Of a DNA stretch of 64,000 nucleotides, positions 46,217-57,926 are shown piece by piece; the stretch's first letter is position 1; the number at the start of each line of letters is the position of its first letter. The translations under genes were made by a program, and so were the position numbers. Origin of the DNA: Diogma glabrata (lineage: Eukaryota > Arthropoda > Insecta > Diptera > Cylindrotomidae); contig OY856187.1 in assembly GCA_963693315.1 (NCBI GenBank), positions 391,245,269-391,309,268 on the forward strand, in the 5' to 3' direction. Under the pieces are notes generated by a model, which saw only the letters and a program-made list of their open reading frames with translations, searched no databases and was not told the origin of the DNA.

Positions 46217-47800
46217 CAAAAGTATTTAGATTTAATTTAATTATAAATTAATGTTTTGTTTATATTTCCAATTACATACATCTAATTATATGTATTTGAA
46301 TTTTTTATAATGAACTAAACATTCTATTTGAAATACATAAATTGCATTACATACATAATGACTTCTTAATACATACATAACAAGTAGATATATGTATATA
46401 TTTTTTCAATGTCTATAAAAAAAATCGCAAAACCTTTTTAATCGGGCCGGGCCACCTTTATAATCGGACCAACATTTTGTTAGGAAATAAAAATCCCCTT
46501 TATCTCTATTACGTGTTACCCTATGGTAACAACCGTTCTCACACCATCGTCACTTGCATTTCTTAAATCCAGTACAAAACCTTCGTGTTCTTATTTCTTT
46601 TATTATTTCAAAATTTTTCTCATGATATATGAAGTTTTCATGGACAATTACCTCAACGGTGATATTTGAATAAAATAACCTTCGTTGTTCCTATTCCAGT
46701 CTGCAAGTGGCGGAAATGGTTTTCTATTTCCATAAAATTATAAAATTTGTATGAGTTTTTTCCCATCAAAAACTGCAACATTTGCCATTTTTTTCGTTTT
46801 TTTTTTCCTCAAAATCATAAACTTAGAAAAATAGAAAAAGTCAGTTGGTAGTGAACTAGCAAAGTGATCGTTAAGTGAAATGTTAACTTAAAGTAAAGCC
46901 AGTTTTGGTGACTTAAATAGAAAATAATATAATTTACGTGAATAAGTTTATTAATGATTACATTTCTAACTACTTTAATAATATAAGAAAAAGTAATGTT
47001 AAGATATTTTTTAGTGCAAGAACTCAAAGTAAAACCAATTTCGGGCTAGAGTTTTTTTTTGTGAATTAAAGGTAGCAGATAATATAACAACTGATACCAT
47101 TCACGTGAAGAAGTTCAAGAATGATTACATTTTTTAACTAATTTAATAAATTAAGAAATAGTAAAGTTAAGATATTGTAAGTGAAAAGTTAACTTAAAGT
47201 AAAGCCAGTTTTGGTGACTTAAATAGAAAATAATATAATTTACGTGAATAAGTTTCATGAATGATGACATTTAATTAATTTAAAAATATAAGAAAATGTT
47301 ATGATATTTAGAAACATTAAAGTTAAAAAAATTGAATTGATGAGTCAATACAAGCGAAAGCCAAATTTGTGAGAGTTTTTTTTGACAATTAAATAAAATT
47401 CTGAAAATTAAAATAAGTGTTTGAATTTACTACGGAGGATAGGCAGTATCTAGAGGTCAACAATACCACGAGAGGAACGAACCACAATTTCTTAGCGTAA
47501 GTCATTCAATATTTCCTAAATTGTAAAAATGTAGAAATAAATGTCTGTAGCCGATCAGAGAGGCTTTGATAAATATATGTTAAACAAACAAAATTAGCGG
47601 TAACATTATGACCGGTTAGGTTGAGTTGTGTCGTGTGTGCGCTTGGGGCATGAGCAGGGCCGGGAATTCCCAACGATGATTAGGGTCTTCAGCCCTCTAC
47701 CGGCATTTTTTAAAAATATGGTTTCAAAGTAATAGCTCCCGCTATCCCAGCTATTACAATTTTTGGTACGGAAGGTGGTCCGATTATACAGGTTTAACTG
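46217..47800. mobile_element. 3' flank of the Tigger element with its right terminal repeat
   Basis: The right end is ggtttaactg (47791-47800) followed by ta. Read inward on the minus strand it is cagttaaacctgtataatcg, a typical pogo/Tigger terminus with TA target. A related inverted block, ttataatcggacc, occurs near 46458. Between lies a probable foreign insertion (46513-47751). Confidence 0.65.
46513..47751. mobile_element. Possible insertion bordered by tattac, with internal tandem repeats
   Basis: The 6-bp repeat tattac occurs at 46507-46512 and 47752-47757, and the flanks would join into Tigger 3' sequence. Inside, a block starting gttaacttaaagtaaagcca occurs near 46880 and 47189 (about 309 apart), with a diverged copy midway. 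Composition resembles the solo LTR at 29 kb. The ends are not clean TG...CA, so the class is unsure. Confidence 0.4.
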
Positions 47801-49797
47801 TATATTAAAAACAAAATTTAAAAGAAAAATTGCACCATTTTTTGTGTTTTATATAATGGTAGTGACAAACAGAAGTGCGGTATTTTGTGTATAGAAAGTT
47901 TTGATTTTAAACTCGATTGTGATTTGGAATTTTTATTCCAATAATAGAAAGGTTGTTTCAAGTGAGAACGTGGATCACAGGATTTTCAGGTAGGTAGCTG
48001 GCAGTGGCGGCTTTACAGAGGAGGCAAGGGAAGCAGTGCCTCCTCATTAAATTAACCTATAATGTTTTTAAAATGTTTAATAAAATTCTTAAAATAATAA
48101 AATTATTTAGTCAAAATATGTAGACACATATTTTTTATACCGATTGTTTTTTTTATTACTCTGTAATGTATAAAACGTTTTTTTTTCATGCTTGTATTGA
48201 ACAAAACTTCTCCATGGAGGCACAGCTCAAATTCACATTCACAAATAAAACAAAATAGAATAAAACATTATAGTATGTACTATGTGTGTATAAAAGAAAA
48301 GAATAAAAATCTATAAAAAAAATTGTCCATAGAGGCAAGCCTCAGATTCACGCGCACAAATAAAATAAAAAACTATGCATAGAAAATTAAATAAATTTGA
48401 TTTTTATATTTACATTTTTTTATTTTCTTATTAGAGTATTGTATTTATATTACAAAACAAGGAGGAATATGGTTTCGAATTCACATAATGTGCATATTAT
48501 TTATTTGTATATGAGTTCATTTTATTGTGTATGAGAATTAGTTTTTTTCTGTATTATTTATATTATATAAATTGCACTGCATAAAAATATATTTATCATT
48601 TTCATTTGAATATTCTTTATGAAAAGTGGTGCTCAATTTGAGATTATTAATTTCATCGGTAAATCTTTTTTTGGTATTGAAATAATATTTTTTTAAATAT
48701 TTTTTATGATGGTAGATGTTGTAGACGAAATTTTAAAAACGCCTTTTTCAAGGCGAACCTTTTATTACAAGGTGATTCACTTCGTGAATCGGATTGAACT
48801 TTTATCACAAATCAAAAATGATACTACGGGATAGCGTTTGTCCCCACACGAAGCTTGAAAATTGGGAATCTCTTAAGTTTTATAAAATTATTCTATCATC
48901 AAAAAAACCAAGTTAAAACACACAAAAAAACTAAATTTCAATACTAATATAAAATAAAAACAATAACTTATCTTAAATTGTTTCTTTTGTTGAAGCTGCT
49001 TCATCTCCAGTATGATTTCCTATTTTTCCAAAAGTTTAATTTCCAAAAACTCAGCAGCATCTGATTTTGTTATACGAAATTGATCACCAGCAAAAAAAAT
49101 CCATTTGGGAATATAGCTTTTAATTCACTTCCTTAAATAGTTTTATAGCTTGTTTATTTTCTCATTAAATTATTTCTGAATATATTAAAATGTTCATTTG
49201 TGTGTACTATATGCATTTGAGCTCCATATTTAAAATAAATCAAACGCAAATTTTGATATGTATCACTTTATTATTTTAGTTTTAATTCTAGACACATATA
49301 ATTTAAAACACACCATTCAAACTTCCATGAAACACTTCTTGTGTTTGAACACAGCATTACAAAGATTTGTTTTTGAGATCCATTTTTTTTTGTAAAACAA
49401 ATTATTTATTTGCAACTAAAATCATATGTAACATTTATACGAAATAAAAATGTTATAAAATAAAATAATTTGTTTGTCAACTTTTTACTATTTTCATGAC
49501 AAGACTTAAATCAATCGAATCAGAAAAAAACCTGTGTCTTTATTTAATGACAAAATCGGAATGAGAGACACATCTCAAATCTTTTTTATCAAAATCAACA
49601 ATTTTGGAGCGTGGTATTGCAACTGGTGGAAACAGCATCAACAGAAATATAAAATAAGGTTTTTATACAAATTATATTTATCAATATTTTTATACATATA
49701 TTATATTCCATTCTTTTTTATTGAATTTTTTTTTATATATATATATATATTTATTTTTATTTTGAATTGAATTCAAATTTTGATTTCCGTCTGGGAA
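47801..49797. other. Non-coding region with hAT-like end
   Basis: Near 48003-48047, agtggcggctttacagagga and the following gcctcctc resemble the terminal repeat of ZMYM1-type hAT elements. Two inner blocks (near 48206 and 48323) share tccat-gaggca and attcac. No right-hand partner was found. The rest is AT-rich and empty. Confidence 0.5.
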
Positions 49798-50003
49798 TGT
49801 TAGGCTAGAGCCGTCAGTGTATATAAGAGGTTCCCAAGACCGGGTTTATGTAGGGGCAACACGGCTATCCCGTTTATTTGTACAGAATTTTTTCTGAATA
49901 ATATATTTAGTACTTCTTTGAATAACATATCTAGTAACAAAGGTCCACAATTATACGTGGCTCCGTAAAAGGGCCAACAGAACTACTAGAAGTGGCGCCG
50001 AAA
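49798..50003 (+). repeat. LTR end with TATA box and primer-binding site
   Basis: Starts near tgttaggctaga and has a TATA-like tatataag (about 49820-49827). It runs to tactagaag just before tggcgccgaaacaggg (49992-50007), a strong LTR primer-binding site of lysine-tRNA-like form. The exact LTR left end is uncertain. It marks the 5' end of another LTR retrotransposon that is cut off downstream. Confidence 0.7.
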
Positions 50004-50292
50004 CAGGGACCCTGGGTTTTTTTATTATTTTTAGTAAACGATATTTTCGGCGGGAAAATATTTTCAGGTTGGGCGTTGCCAACCGGAATATTATTTTTTT
50101 TTTGAAAACCAGTTTTTGGTTTGTGTTGAAATTTTTTGTGGATTAACCAGTTATTATAAACTGGGCGTTGTAAACCAGTTTGGTTTACGTGTTAAATATT
50201 ATAATACGTTATAAATATTTTATATTTTCGAAATACATACAGGTACTGGTTTGAATTCTTTTTGGGGAATTTTTTTTATTTTCCTTTATAAC

Positions 50293-50649
50293 ATGTACAA
50301 CTCAATCAGGAGGTTTCAGGGGGGGATAAGAAGGAGTCGACCAGGGGGTTTGAGCCCTGGATGGATGAGGTGGATGAGAGAGCGAATGTGGAGAAAGGAG
50401 AGAATGGTTGAGGCGAGGAATGTAGTAGATGAAATGATAAATGTGATTATGAATGAAGTTAAGGATGGAATTTATAGGGAACTGATGGAGGACATATACG
50501 AAGAACGATATGATAAGGTATTGGATGATTTGATTTGTGAGATAGTGAATGAGGAGTTGAATGGAGTGAATGAGGAGTTGGATGTAGTGAATGAGGAAGT
50601 GAAAGGGGTCCACCAATCAACAGTTAATTTAAGGTATTTTGGATTCTAG
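50293..50649 (+). CDS. Leader ORF of a truncated LTR element, charged coiled-coil
   Basis: 118 codons from ATG at 50293. The first third is Arg/Gly-rich (RRSRPGGLSPGW) and the rest is a strongly charged helix with repeats of NEELNGVNEELDVVNEE, probably a coiled coil. It has the same place (AT-rich leader after a primer-binding site) as the 147-codon ORF of element A. No homology between them is evident by eye. Possibly an accessory or N-terminal Gag protein. Confidence 0.5.
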   Translation: MYNSIRRFQGGIRRSRPGGLSPGWMRWMRERMWRKERMVEARNVVDEMINVIMNEVKDGIYRELMEDIYEERYDKVLDDLICEIVNEELNGVNEELDVVNEEVKGVHQSTVNLRYFGF

Positions 50650-50862
50650 ATATATATTAATTTTTGTTTAATTATTGTTTCCTTTGAAATGTCAGATTAG
50701 AAATAAGTATTTTAAGAGATTCCTAAATTCAGATTTGTGTGAGGGTGATCGTTACAATCCGTAGGTTAGTTATATTATATTTTCTTGAAGTAGCAAAATT
50801 GTTGTGTATAAAGGTCCAAGCTATTATATAGCTACTCACAATACTTTCTAGAGAAAGTTTAG

Positions 50863-52934
50863 TTGAAAGAACAAGGTAAACCTTCACCTGATATTAAGAT
50901 TTTTAAATCAGATGGGAAAACAAATAGGTCTTTTAATGTAGAATGGTACTCTCGGTGTAAATGGCTTTCCGGAAGCGTTATTCGTTCAAAACTATTTTGC
51001 TGGCCTTGTTTGTTGTTTCCCACAAATGCAAGTAACGATGTTTGGCAAAAAATAGGTTTTGACGATATAAAAAAATTAACTAGGTCTATTGATCGTCATC
51101 AGATCAGTAAAGAGCATATTAGAGCAGAGATAAATTTAAAATTGCTTGGGAAATATAGAGTTGATCAGGCGATAAATGAAGGTCATAAGCTGCAAATATC
51201 TCAGCATAATGAGGAGGTAAAAAAAAATAGAGAGATTCTTAGACGTTATATCGATGTTATTATCGATGTCTTTATTATCTAGGCAAGATTTAGCTTTCCG
51301 TGGGCATGATGAAGGTGAAAATTCTGGAAACAGAGGCAATTATAAGGAACTATTTGAAGTTTTTAGTAAGTATGACTTAGTTCTTAAACCTGTTCTTGAT
51401 TCTAAAACTTTTTCTGGAATGTCCAAAACAATTCAGAACGAACTGATAGAATCAGTAGCTCATGTTGTACGACTTCGTGTATATGAGGAAATAAGCGATA
51501 GCGAATTTTTTTCTTGGGAAGTAGACGAAACAACAGATATTTCTTGTAAGTCACAACTATCAGTTATTTTACGGTATGTGGCAAAAGATACTTTAGTTGA
51601 AAGATTTATGGGATTTTTTGATGTGAGTTCTGGTAAGAACGCTTCTTCACTTTTTTTGCTTCTGCAAGAACATTTTTCTAAATACAATTTTAAAGCTAAA
51701 CTTATCGCACAAACATATGATGGCGCTGCAGTTATGTCTGGAGAGTTAAACGGATTACAATCAAAAGTTAAAGAAGTTGCTCCTCGAGCACTGTTTGTTC
51801 ACTGCTATGCACACGTTTTAGGATTAGCATTATTGAAAGCAGCCAAACTAATATCTCAGTCTAGGATTTTTTTTGCCAATTTAACCGGGTTTCCTTCATT
51901 TTTTTTCTAAATCTCCGAAACGTCAAAATATTCTCAATACGTTAGGAGCACCCCACATTCCATCAACTTCTCTTACACGATGGACTTATAACTCAAGATT
52001 AGTCAATATTATCGCTGATAATATTGATATTTATAAAGAAGTTTTTCGAAATATTATTGATGATGAAGAATTTGACATGAAATCTACACGTAGGATTTCA
52101 AAATAATTTGAATAATTTTGATTTCATATTTTGCTTATTCACGTACAAAAAAATATTCAATTTTACTTCGCATTTATGGGATGTTTTGCAGGCTAAAAAA
52201 ACCGATATAAAATTTTGCCAAAGTCAAATTATTATCACGATTGAAAATATTAAAGCATTACGCACAGAAGTTCAAGCTAAAAAAGTATTTGACGAAACCT
52301 CTGAAAAAGCTTTATTAATTATTCGGCGTAAACGACAAATTGATAGTGATATTCCGGATCAACAAACTCAATATAGAGCGCTCTATTTTCAAATAGTTGA
52401 CAACGTCATTCTCCAAATGACTACGAGATTTTCCGATTTCGAAAATCTGTTGTTTTGAATTTGTTATCTGTTGAAAATTTTAAGAATTATAAAAAAAATT
52501 TTCCAGAAGAAGAATTTAAATGTTTGATTAAATGTTATGATGAATTTTTCAATCATTCTAAACTACGAAGTGAACTAACTGTTCTTTTCAATGATGAATC
52601 GATTTTAAATGGATATCAATCACCTCTTGAAATTTTAAAATATTTTTATGAAAATGAGATTTCAGAAGTTATGCAGGAAGTTACCAAACTAATTAAATTA
52701 ATCGTAACTATTCCAGCTACTTCTGTCAGTACAGAAAGGTCTTTTTCTGCTCTGAAGCGAATTAAAGATTATTCGAGAAATACAATTAGTCAAAATAGAT
52801 TGAGCGACCTTTCTCTTTTGAGTATAGAAAAGCTATTGGTGAAAGATATGGAGAAAACTAATAAATGGTATGATGATGTTATAGACTATTTTGCAACAAA
52901 GAAAGAACGTAGGTGGGAATTTCTATACAAATAA
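50863..52934 (+). pseudogene. hAT transposase, ZMYM1-like, fragmented
   Basis: Five overlapping or adjoining frames. The TTF-type zinc finger shows WYSRCKWLSGS and LFCWPCLLFP. The DDE/RNase H-like core has FFSWEVDETTDIS, QTYDGAAVMSG and HCYAHVLGLAL. The C-terminal hAT dimerisation block reads IPATSVSTERSFSALKRIKD and SQNRLSDLSLLSIE. Frameshifts lie near 51270, 51905-52105 and 52450. The first codons are missing: the frame opens at KEQGKPSPD without a clear start. It is inactive. Confidence 0.88.
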
Positions 52935-53039
52935 TTTTGAATAATATTAATATAGCATATATTTTTGGAAGGACATGTTATTTTTGGTATTATTTTATAC
53001 TAAATTAATAGTATATTTTAAAATTTCAAAAACACAAAC

Positions 53040-53225
53040 AATTTGTAGTGACTTTTCTAGAATAGCCCAGGCAATAGGATAGTGTGTGTCTATTGTTTCC
53101 AGCGATTCAATTTTACTCAGACCCTTTCCCGAAAGACATGTCTTTAAGTATACTAATTTTTCGGAATCACGCAGATTGTCATTTTCATGAATCGCAGCTT
53201 TAATGACAGACTGTAATGACAGACG
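53040..53225 (-). pseudogene. Antisense BEL/Pao gag fragment
   Basis: On the minus strand it reads IHENDNLRDSEKLVYLKTCL and HYPIAWAILEKS, the DUF1759 gag signature. It lies head-to-head with the unknown ORF that starts at 53245. The part from 53117 onward is repeated at 57927 with the same neighbour, so fragment and ORF moved as one unit. Confidence 0.75.
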
Positions 53226-53244
53226 AGAAATTTTATTAAAAATA

Positions 53245-54321
53245 ATGTCTAACAACAAAGCAAGTGGTAGTGGTAGGGGACAAGAAATGGATACAAGTGA
53301 AACAGTACCATTTAGTATGGAACCAAGAAACACTGAACTTGAAAAAATATTTCATCTTTTTAGGTGTATCAGATTAGCTTTTTTTAAAGATGATGCAATC
53401 AAAAACATGGATGAATCTGATATCATTGATTTGAATTTGTCAGATGAATTAGCTGGTGCACTTTTCACTGTTTATACTTGGATTCGGAAAAGAGAAAATA
53501 AGGACGTGGCAAAAAGAGGAACTGAACACACGGGCAAGCCGATAAAAATAAATGGTGTAGAAGTAACAGTTGGTGCAATAGGAGAAGCCTATCTGAAACT
53601 TGAGCAGCCAAAATTTAATTACATGATATCAGGTCCATTAATAAATTTGTTGACACTACATAAATCATCTTTTGATGAAGTCCGTCTTTGTGTGTCTAAA
53701 TTCCACGCCCGAGATACGGGGGAGCCAAAAGAGATGATAGGAATTGATAGATTTGACCTGAATAATGCACATATACCTCTATTACGTGGTATAACTTACA
53801 AGCCTGAGCGTATAAGTGCAAACATCAAAAGCATGGGTTCTATTGCGTTGGCCATACGGCTAGTATTAGAAAATAAATTAACAAATAAGCTTGAAGAAGC
53901 ATTATTAAATTCAATAAAAATGGTGCCAGACTGTCATGCCATTGTCTCAGAACTTAAGAGAATGTCATATAAAACTAGAACAAACAGCTTGATTAGAAAT
54001 CTTGCTGACTACATGCTGATGATCGGTGACAGGTCTCAACAAAGAATCTATTTCCCTCTTTTGATGTTTTATCGTGGATGGAATGATTTTTTAGGAAATC
54101 ATGATGTACTACATCTCAGATATAGCTACTGGTTTCCGAATAAATCATTCACAAAAAACAAACATAAATCTAAAACAAGAAATAATTATAATAAACAAAC
54201 AACCACTTATAATAAGAAAATCTCACATGCATTCCCTGCACGTGTTGAAACAATAAATTATAAAAATATTATGAGCATAAAAAACCTACCACAATATAAA
54301 CAAACAAATGAAAGAATGTAA
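53245..54321 (+). CDS. Unrecognised 358-aa protein, candidate endogenous viral nucleocapsid
   Basis: ATG at 53245; the frame is open 14 codons further upstream but that part belongs to the flanking repeat. A short disordered Gly/Ser start (SGSGRGQEMDTSE) is followed by a mainly helical globular region to about residue 300 (for example DESDIIDLNLSDELAGALF and LLMFYRGWNDFLGNHD). A Lys/Asn-rich basic tail follows. There is no retroviral Gag knuckle, protease or transposase motif, and no intron. Size, helical core and basic tail suit an RNA-virus nucleocapsid, and a second foreign-looking ORF follows at 54.7 kb, but I cannot name a virus family. It could also be a TE accessory protein. It has no stop or shift over its whole length, unusual in this window. 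Confidence 0.55.
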   Translation: MSNNKASGSGRGQEMDTSETVPFSMEPRNTELEKIFHLFRCIRLAFFKDDAIKNMDESDIIDLNLSDELAGALFTVYTWIRKRENKDVAKRGTEHTGKPIKINGVEVTVGAIGEAYLKLEQPKFNYMISGPLINLLTLHKSSFDEVRLCVSKFHARDTGEPKEMIGIDRFDLNNAHIPLLRGITYKPERISANIKSMGSIALAIRLVLENKLTNKLEEALLNSIKMVPDCHAIVSELKRMSYKTRTNSLIRNLADYMLMIGDRSQQRIYFPLLMFYRGWNDFLGNHDVLHLRYSYWFPNKSFTKNKHKSKTRNNYNKQTTTYNKKISHAFPARVETINYKNIMSIKNLPQYKQTNERM

Positions 54322-54689
54322 ACAAACTTAAATTAATAACTTGGTCAAATTACTTAAAAATATAAAAATGATATGTATGTGAAGTCGTGTCGATTTTCAT
54401 TTTAATAGCTTTAAAATTTTTATAGTCTTTTTTTGTCTAATAAACAAATTTTGTTTAACGAATTTTATATATATATATTTAAGTAAAATTCAAGTAAATA
54501 AGAAAATCGATAATTTTATATTTTTGGTAGGGATGAAAATATTGGGGAAACAATTTTGTATTATGTATATCGATTAATTATTTTGTATATATAGCAGAAC
54601 ATTTAGAATAAAAAATTCACATTTTAAACTTAAACTCTTGTTTTATTTTTGGAATTATTTCTCAAACTAACGTCACCGATTAGCACAGG
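54322..54689. other. Spacer between the two unrecognised ORFs
   Basis: AT-rich. The segment near 54608-54680 (aataaaaaattc and onward) could be an LTR-like end or an intergenic region. Nothing is firm. Confidence 0.35.
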
Positions 54690-55560
54690 CTAAAGGGACT
54701 AACAGTAAAAAGCAAGACCGAATAATTCGATCTGTTAAAGGCTTGCCGATTACTGGGACAGTTCTCTGACGGTAAACGAACGTTGACTCAATTCATATTT
54801 ATTGATATCTGTGGGAAAGCAACAAGTAAAGTTTTTCCTGCCAACAAATACAGCGAGAAAATTATAGTTCAATGAACCACGATTTTGAACATGATTTTGG
54901 TTCATACTTCAAGAATCTAAATAAGGGCTTTGAAGATGAAGTAGTTAATGAAATATATTATAGGCGACTAACTATTACACTATACTAATATACTATAGGC
55001 GAATAACTTTTTCAGAGCTTGGGGGTCTTACTTTTTATAAAAGATGTATCACCAAATATAAATTTCAGAGGAAAAGCCAGGCTGATATCGGATTGATCAA
55101 ACAAGTAGAATTCCACGCAATTTTTGGAACATCTACAGAAGATTTAGGGATTTTGAACCAGATCACCAACAACAACAATTGGGCAACAAGATCTGAATGT
55201 ACCCTCGTATTTTCAAAACAAGCAGATCATACCCCAAAAGTTTTTGAAATTATACAATTCACTCATGTTTCTAAGCTAGCAAGCGCAAACATGACCAAAT
55301 TAACAGGTACACTTCAGCCGATGATATGCCCCAAAATTGTATTTGCAGGAACAAGAAAGAGATGCTATACTGAAGCATTCAAAAGGTATCATGAATCCGG
55401 AACATTAACAACTCATCGTGGAGGAGATGTACAAAGCCTTTCTTTCAACATCCACATTTCATTATTCCGTATCGTCAATTGTAAACAAATAAAGTTTATG
55501 AACTTAGATCCAAAACGTGTCATCACATATATTATGTTTCCAAACATTGAAACAATTTAA
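54690..55560 (+). pseudogene. Second unrecognised ORF, interrupted
   Basis: The longest open piece is 55021-55560, with no ATG near its start (the computed start is a TTG). It contains SECTLVFSKQADHTPK and TEAFKRYHESGTLTTHRGGD. Upstream, FIFIDICGKATSKV and FEHDFGSYFKNLNKGFED lie in neighbouring frames. An imperfect local duplication of tataggcga-taact (about 54960-55010) and short shifts separate them. I recognise no domain. Following the 358-aa ORF on the same strand, it could be the next gene of the same integrated viral sequence, for example a matrix-like protein; that is inference only. Confidence 0.45.
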
Positions 55561-56209
55561 ATAAAAGTAAAAATGCTTATGATGACTTGTACATTTTATT
55601 TGAAGAAAAATATAGAGCAAATAAATTGAAAACACTTTTATGTACAATTTTGTTGTTATTGCATTTTTGCAATAAGTAAATTTAAAACAATATAAATATG
55701 TATATTAATTGATTTAAGTGGGAATACATAATATATTAATTGATTTAAGTTTTAAGTGGGGAATAAGTAATTTGTAAATACATAATTTATATACATAATT
55801 ATATGATGGGGAAGTATTTGAAATAATATGAAAGAAATGATTTTTCATAATAAAAGGTAGAATCAGTTTGAATTTAAATAGTGTCTTTTATTTTTCTCTG
55901 ATCCTCCCGACGACCTAAGTTGACGCACGTCAAACGGGTCTAACGGTTCTTTCCCTGGTGCAAAATTGTTTCGGCAAAGTGTATCATCGAAAAACCGGAC
56001 TGTTCAGGACATACGGACATATAGACAGTGTTATATCTCTGGTGAATTAATTTAAAATCAACAAAAGTTAAAATTGAAATAATAAATACGCAGTCAGATA
56101 GCAAGAGTGTATAAATGTCGTTTACACACGACATCGAGAATGATATCATGATATACGCTCAGCACAGCATTATGCAGACAAACGAAACGAAACAAGTCTA
56201 ATACGAGAT
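55561..56209. other. Non-coding, possibly an LTR remnant of element C
   Basis: The segment 55845-55960 (cataataaaagg to ctttccctggtgcaaaatt) has the look of an LTR end with a polyadenylation signal. No duplicate was identified, and the gag start of element C is missing after it. Confidence 0.35.
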
Positions 56210-57055
56210 TTGCATACTATATACCAGGGAAACGATACGATTGAAAAATACTTTTCCCGAATTATTGACATTCAGTCAACTATCATTAACCAAGTGAAAC
56301 TAAATAATGCCAACACAACTATAGTTAGTACAACACAGAGCTTATATGAGGAAATGTGCCTAGCCACATTTCTAGCAGGTTTGAAGGAACCCATTGGATC
56401 TATGATCAGAGCTATGCAGCCAACAACAATCAACGAAGCGTTTAACCAGGGCATGAAAGAACAAAACATGCACTACATCAGAAATAAGTCACCAACACAC
56501 CAACCTAAGTTAGCGCCACCTGGACAAGTAATAACACAATTTTCAAATCCTAGTAATCAAACACCTTGGTTCCCGAATCCATTCCGACCAAGGCAACCTC
56601 AATTAGAAATACCTCGAAATAGTTTCGGTCAAAAACCATTACATAATCAAAATTTCAATCAACATCGAGCATTCAACCCCTTACCAAAACCTCAACAGAC
56701 ACAACCATATAGGAAAATTGAACCAATGGATACTACATCCAATATAAATAAATACAAACAACCTACAAGATTTCCAAACCAAAACTATGGTTATAACAAA
56801 CCACAAAATCTTTTTCAACCGTCTGGACCACCACGATTCCTGTCCCAAGAGCTGTTCCACATGGAAAATCATACCGACGTCAACCCTATACATCATGTTG
56901 ACGAAGATCCTTCACAAAACATACATTACTTGCCAAATTTAGATCACGCAGTTCAGGAAAATGAATATGAATCTCAATACAATGAATACTTCTACCCAGA
57001 AATTGACGACCAGGTTTTTCAGGAACCAGCCTCTGAAAATCAATTGGATTCATAA
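56210..57055 (+). CDS. Gag, partial, element C (Ty3/Gypsy)
   Basis: Opens inside a gag capsid domain (NDTIEKYFSRIIDIQ and EEMCLATFLAGLKEPIGSMI), close to 17.6/297-type Gag. A long Gln/Asn/Pro-rich tail follows, without zinc knuckles, as in that group. The N-terminal part is not found upstream, so it is truncated. An in-frame stop after NQLDS ends it. Confidence 0.75.
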   Translation: MHTIYQGNDTIEKYFSRIIDIQSTIINQVKLNNANTTIVSTTQSLYEEMCLATFLAGLKEPIGSMIRAMQPTTINEAFNQGMKEQNMHYIRNKSPTHQPKLAPPGQVITQFSNPSNQTPWFPNPFRPRQPQLEIPRNSFGQKPLHNQNFNQHRAFNPLPKPQQTQPYRKIEPMDTTSNINKYKQPTRFPNQNYGYNKPQNLFQPSGPPRFLSQELFHMENHTDVNPIHHVDEDPSQNIHYLPNLDHAVQENEYESQYNEYFYPEIDDQVFQEPASENQLDS

Positions 57056-57129
57056 ATCTTAATACACACCAGTCTTTTTTACTCCCATACATTCACATAA
57101 AATTTAATTCCCATACAACTCCCATACAA

Positions 57130-57750
57130 ATGTTGATAGACACCGGAGCCAATAAGTCTTTTATTGATCCCCAATATGTCCATCCTTCACGGATTGAAAA
57201 CATTTCCCCAGTAAAAATTAAGACACTATTTCAAACCCACGAAGTAACTAGTCAAACAACCTTAAAAGGATTAATGGAATTTAAAACTCGGGACCCATTA
57301 AAATTCCTAGTATTTAAGTTTCATAATTACTTTGACGGTCTAATAGGATTAGAAACAATGCAACAATTAAATATTAAATTAGATTTTAAAAAATCTATAC
57401 TAGAGACCAATGATACAACCATTCCTTTTATTTTCAAACCCAATTTTATCTCAAAAAATTACACGATAATGCCACGAAGTAGAGCAAGTATCAGCGTTCC
57501 TGTTGACATACAAAACGGTGACATTTATACCAAACCAATACACGTTCAAGATCGATTAATAATACCAGAGGGAATTTATCAGTCACACGATTGGTATGCA
57601 TTCGTAGAAATGGTAAACTTTTCAGACCAAGAAAAATCATTTATGATAGAACAACCTATCAAAGTAGAAAAATTAGAGGCAAATTATCAAGTAGAAACGT
57701 ACCACTCCTCAGTTTCTGATGCTAGCCAAACATCCCAAAACATAAAATAA
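57130..57750 (+). CDS. Protease region of pol, element C
   Basis: MLIDTGANKSFIDP is the aspartic protease active site (D-T-G). The later block FDGLIGLETMQQLNIKL is typical of the flap and C-terminal end of this domain. It ends with a stop before the RT start. Confidence 0.8.
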   Translation: MLIDTGANKSFIDPQYVHPSRIENISPVKIKTLFQTHEVTSQTTLKGLMEFKTRDPLKFLVFKFHNYFDGLIGLETMQQLNIKLDFKKSILETNDTTIPFIFKPNFISKNYTIMPRSRASISVPVDIQNGDIYTKPIHVQDRLIIPEGIYQSHDWYAFVEMVNFSDQEKSFMIEQPIKVEKLEANYQVETYHSSVSDASQTSQNIK

Positions 57751-57781
57751 TTAATCCGCACTGACCATCTGATCGAAGAAG

Positions 57782-57926
57782 AGAAGAAAGCTATACAGAA
57801 GCTCTGCAAGAAATATGAAAATATATTCTTTAGACTCACACAAACTCTCATTTACAAACCAAATAAAACATGAGATTAATCTTACCAATGAAAAACCCAT
57901 CTTCAGTAAAAGCTATAGATATCCAT
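57782..57926 (+). pseudogene. Start of reverse transcriptase, element C, cut by foreign sequence
   Basis: Reads LSFTNQIKHEINL and KPIFSKSYRYPF, the first conserved block of Ty3/Gypsy RT. It then switches at tcag (57927) to the BEL-antisense/358-ORF unit. None of the catalytic RT (palm, YxDD) is present. Confidence 0.8.

Noticed and set aside
49534..49770. 78-codon Ile/Phe/Tyr-rich ORF
   Set aside because: AT-rich sequence translating to pseudo-membrane residues; no support.
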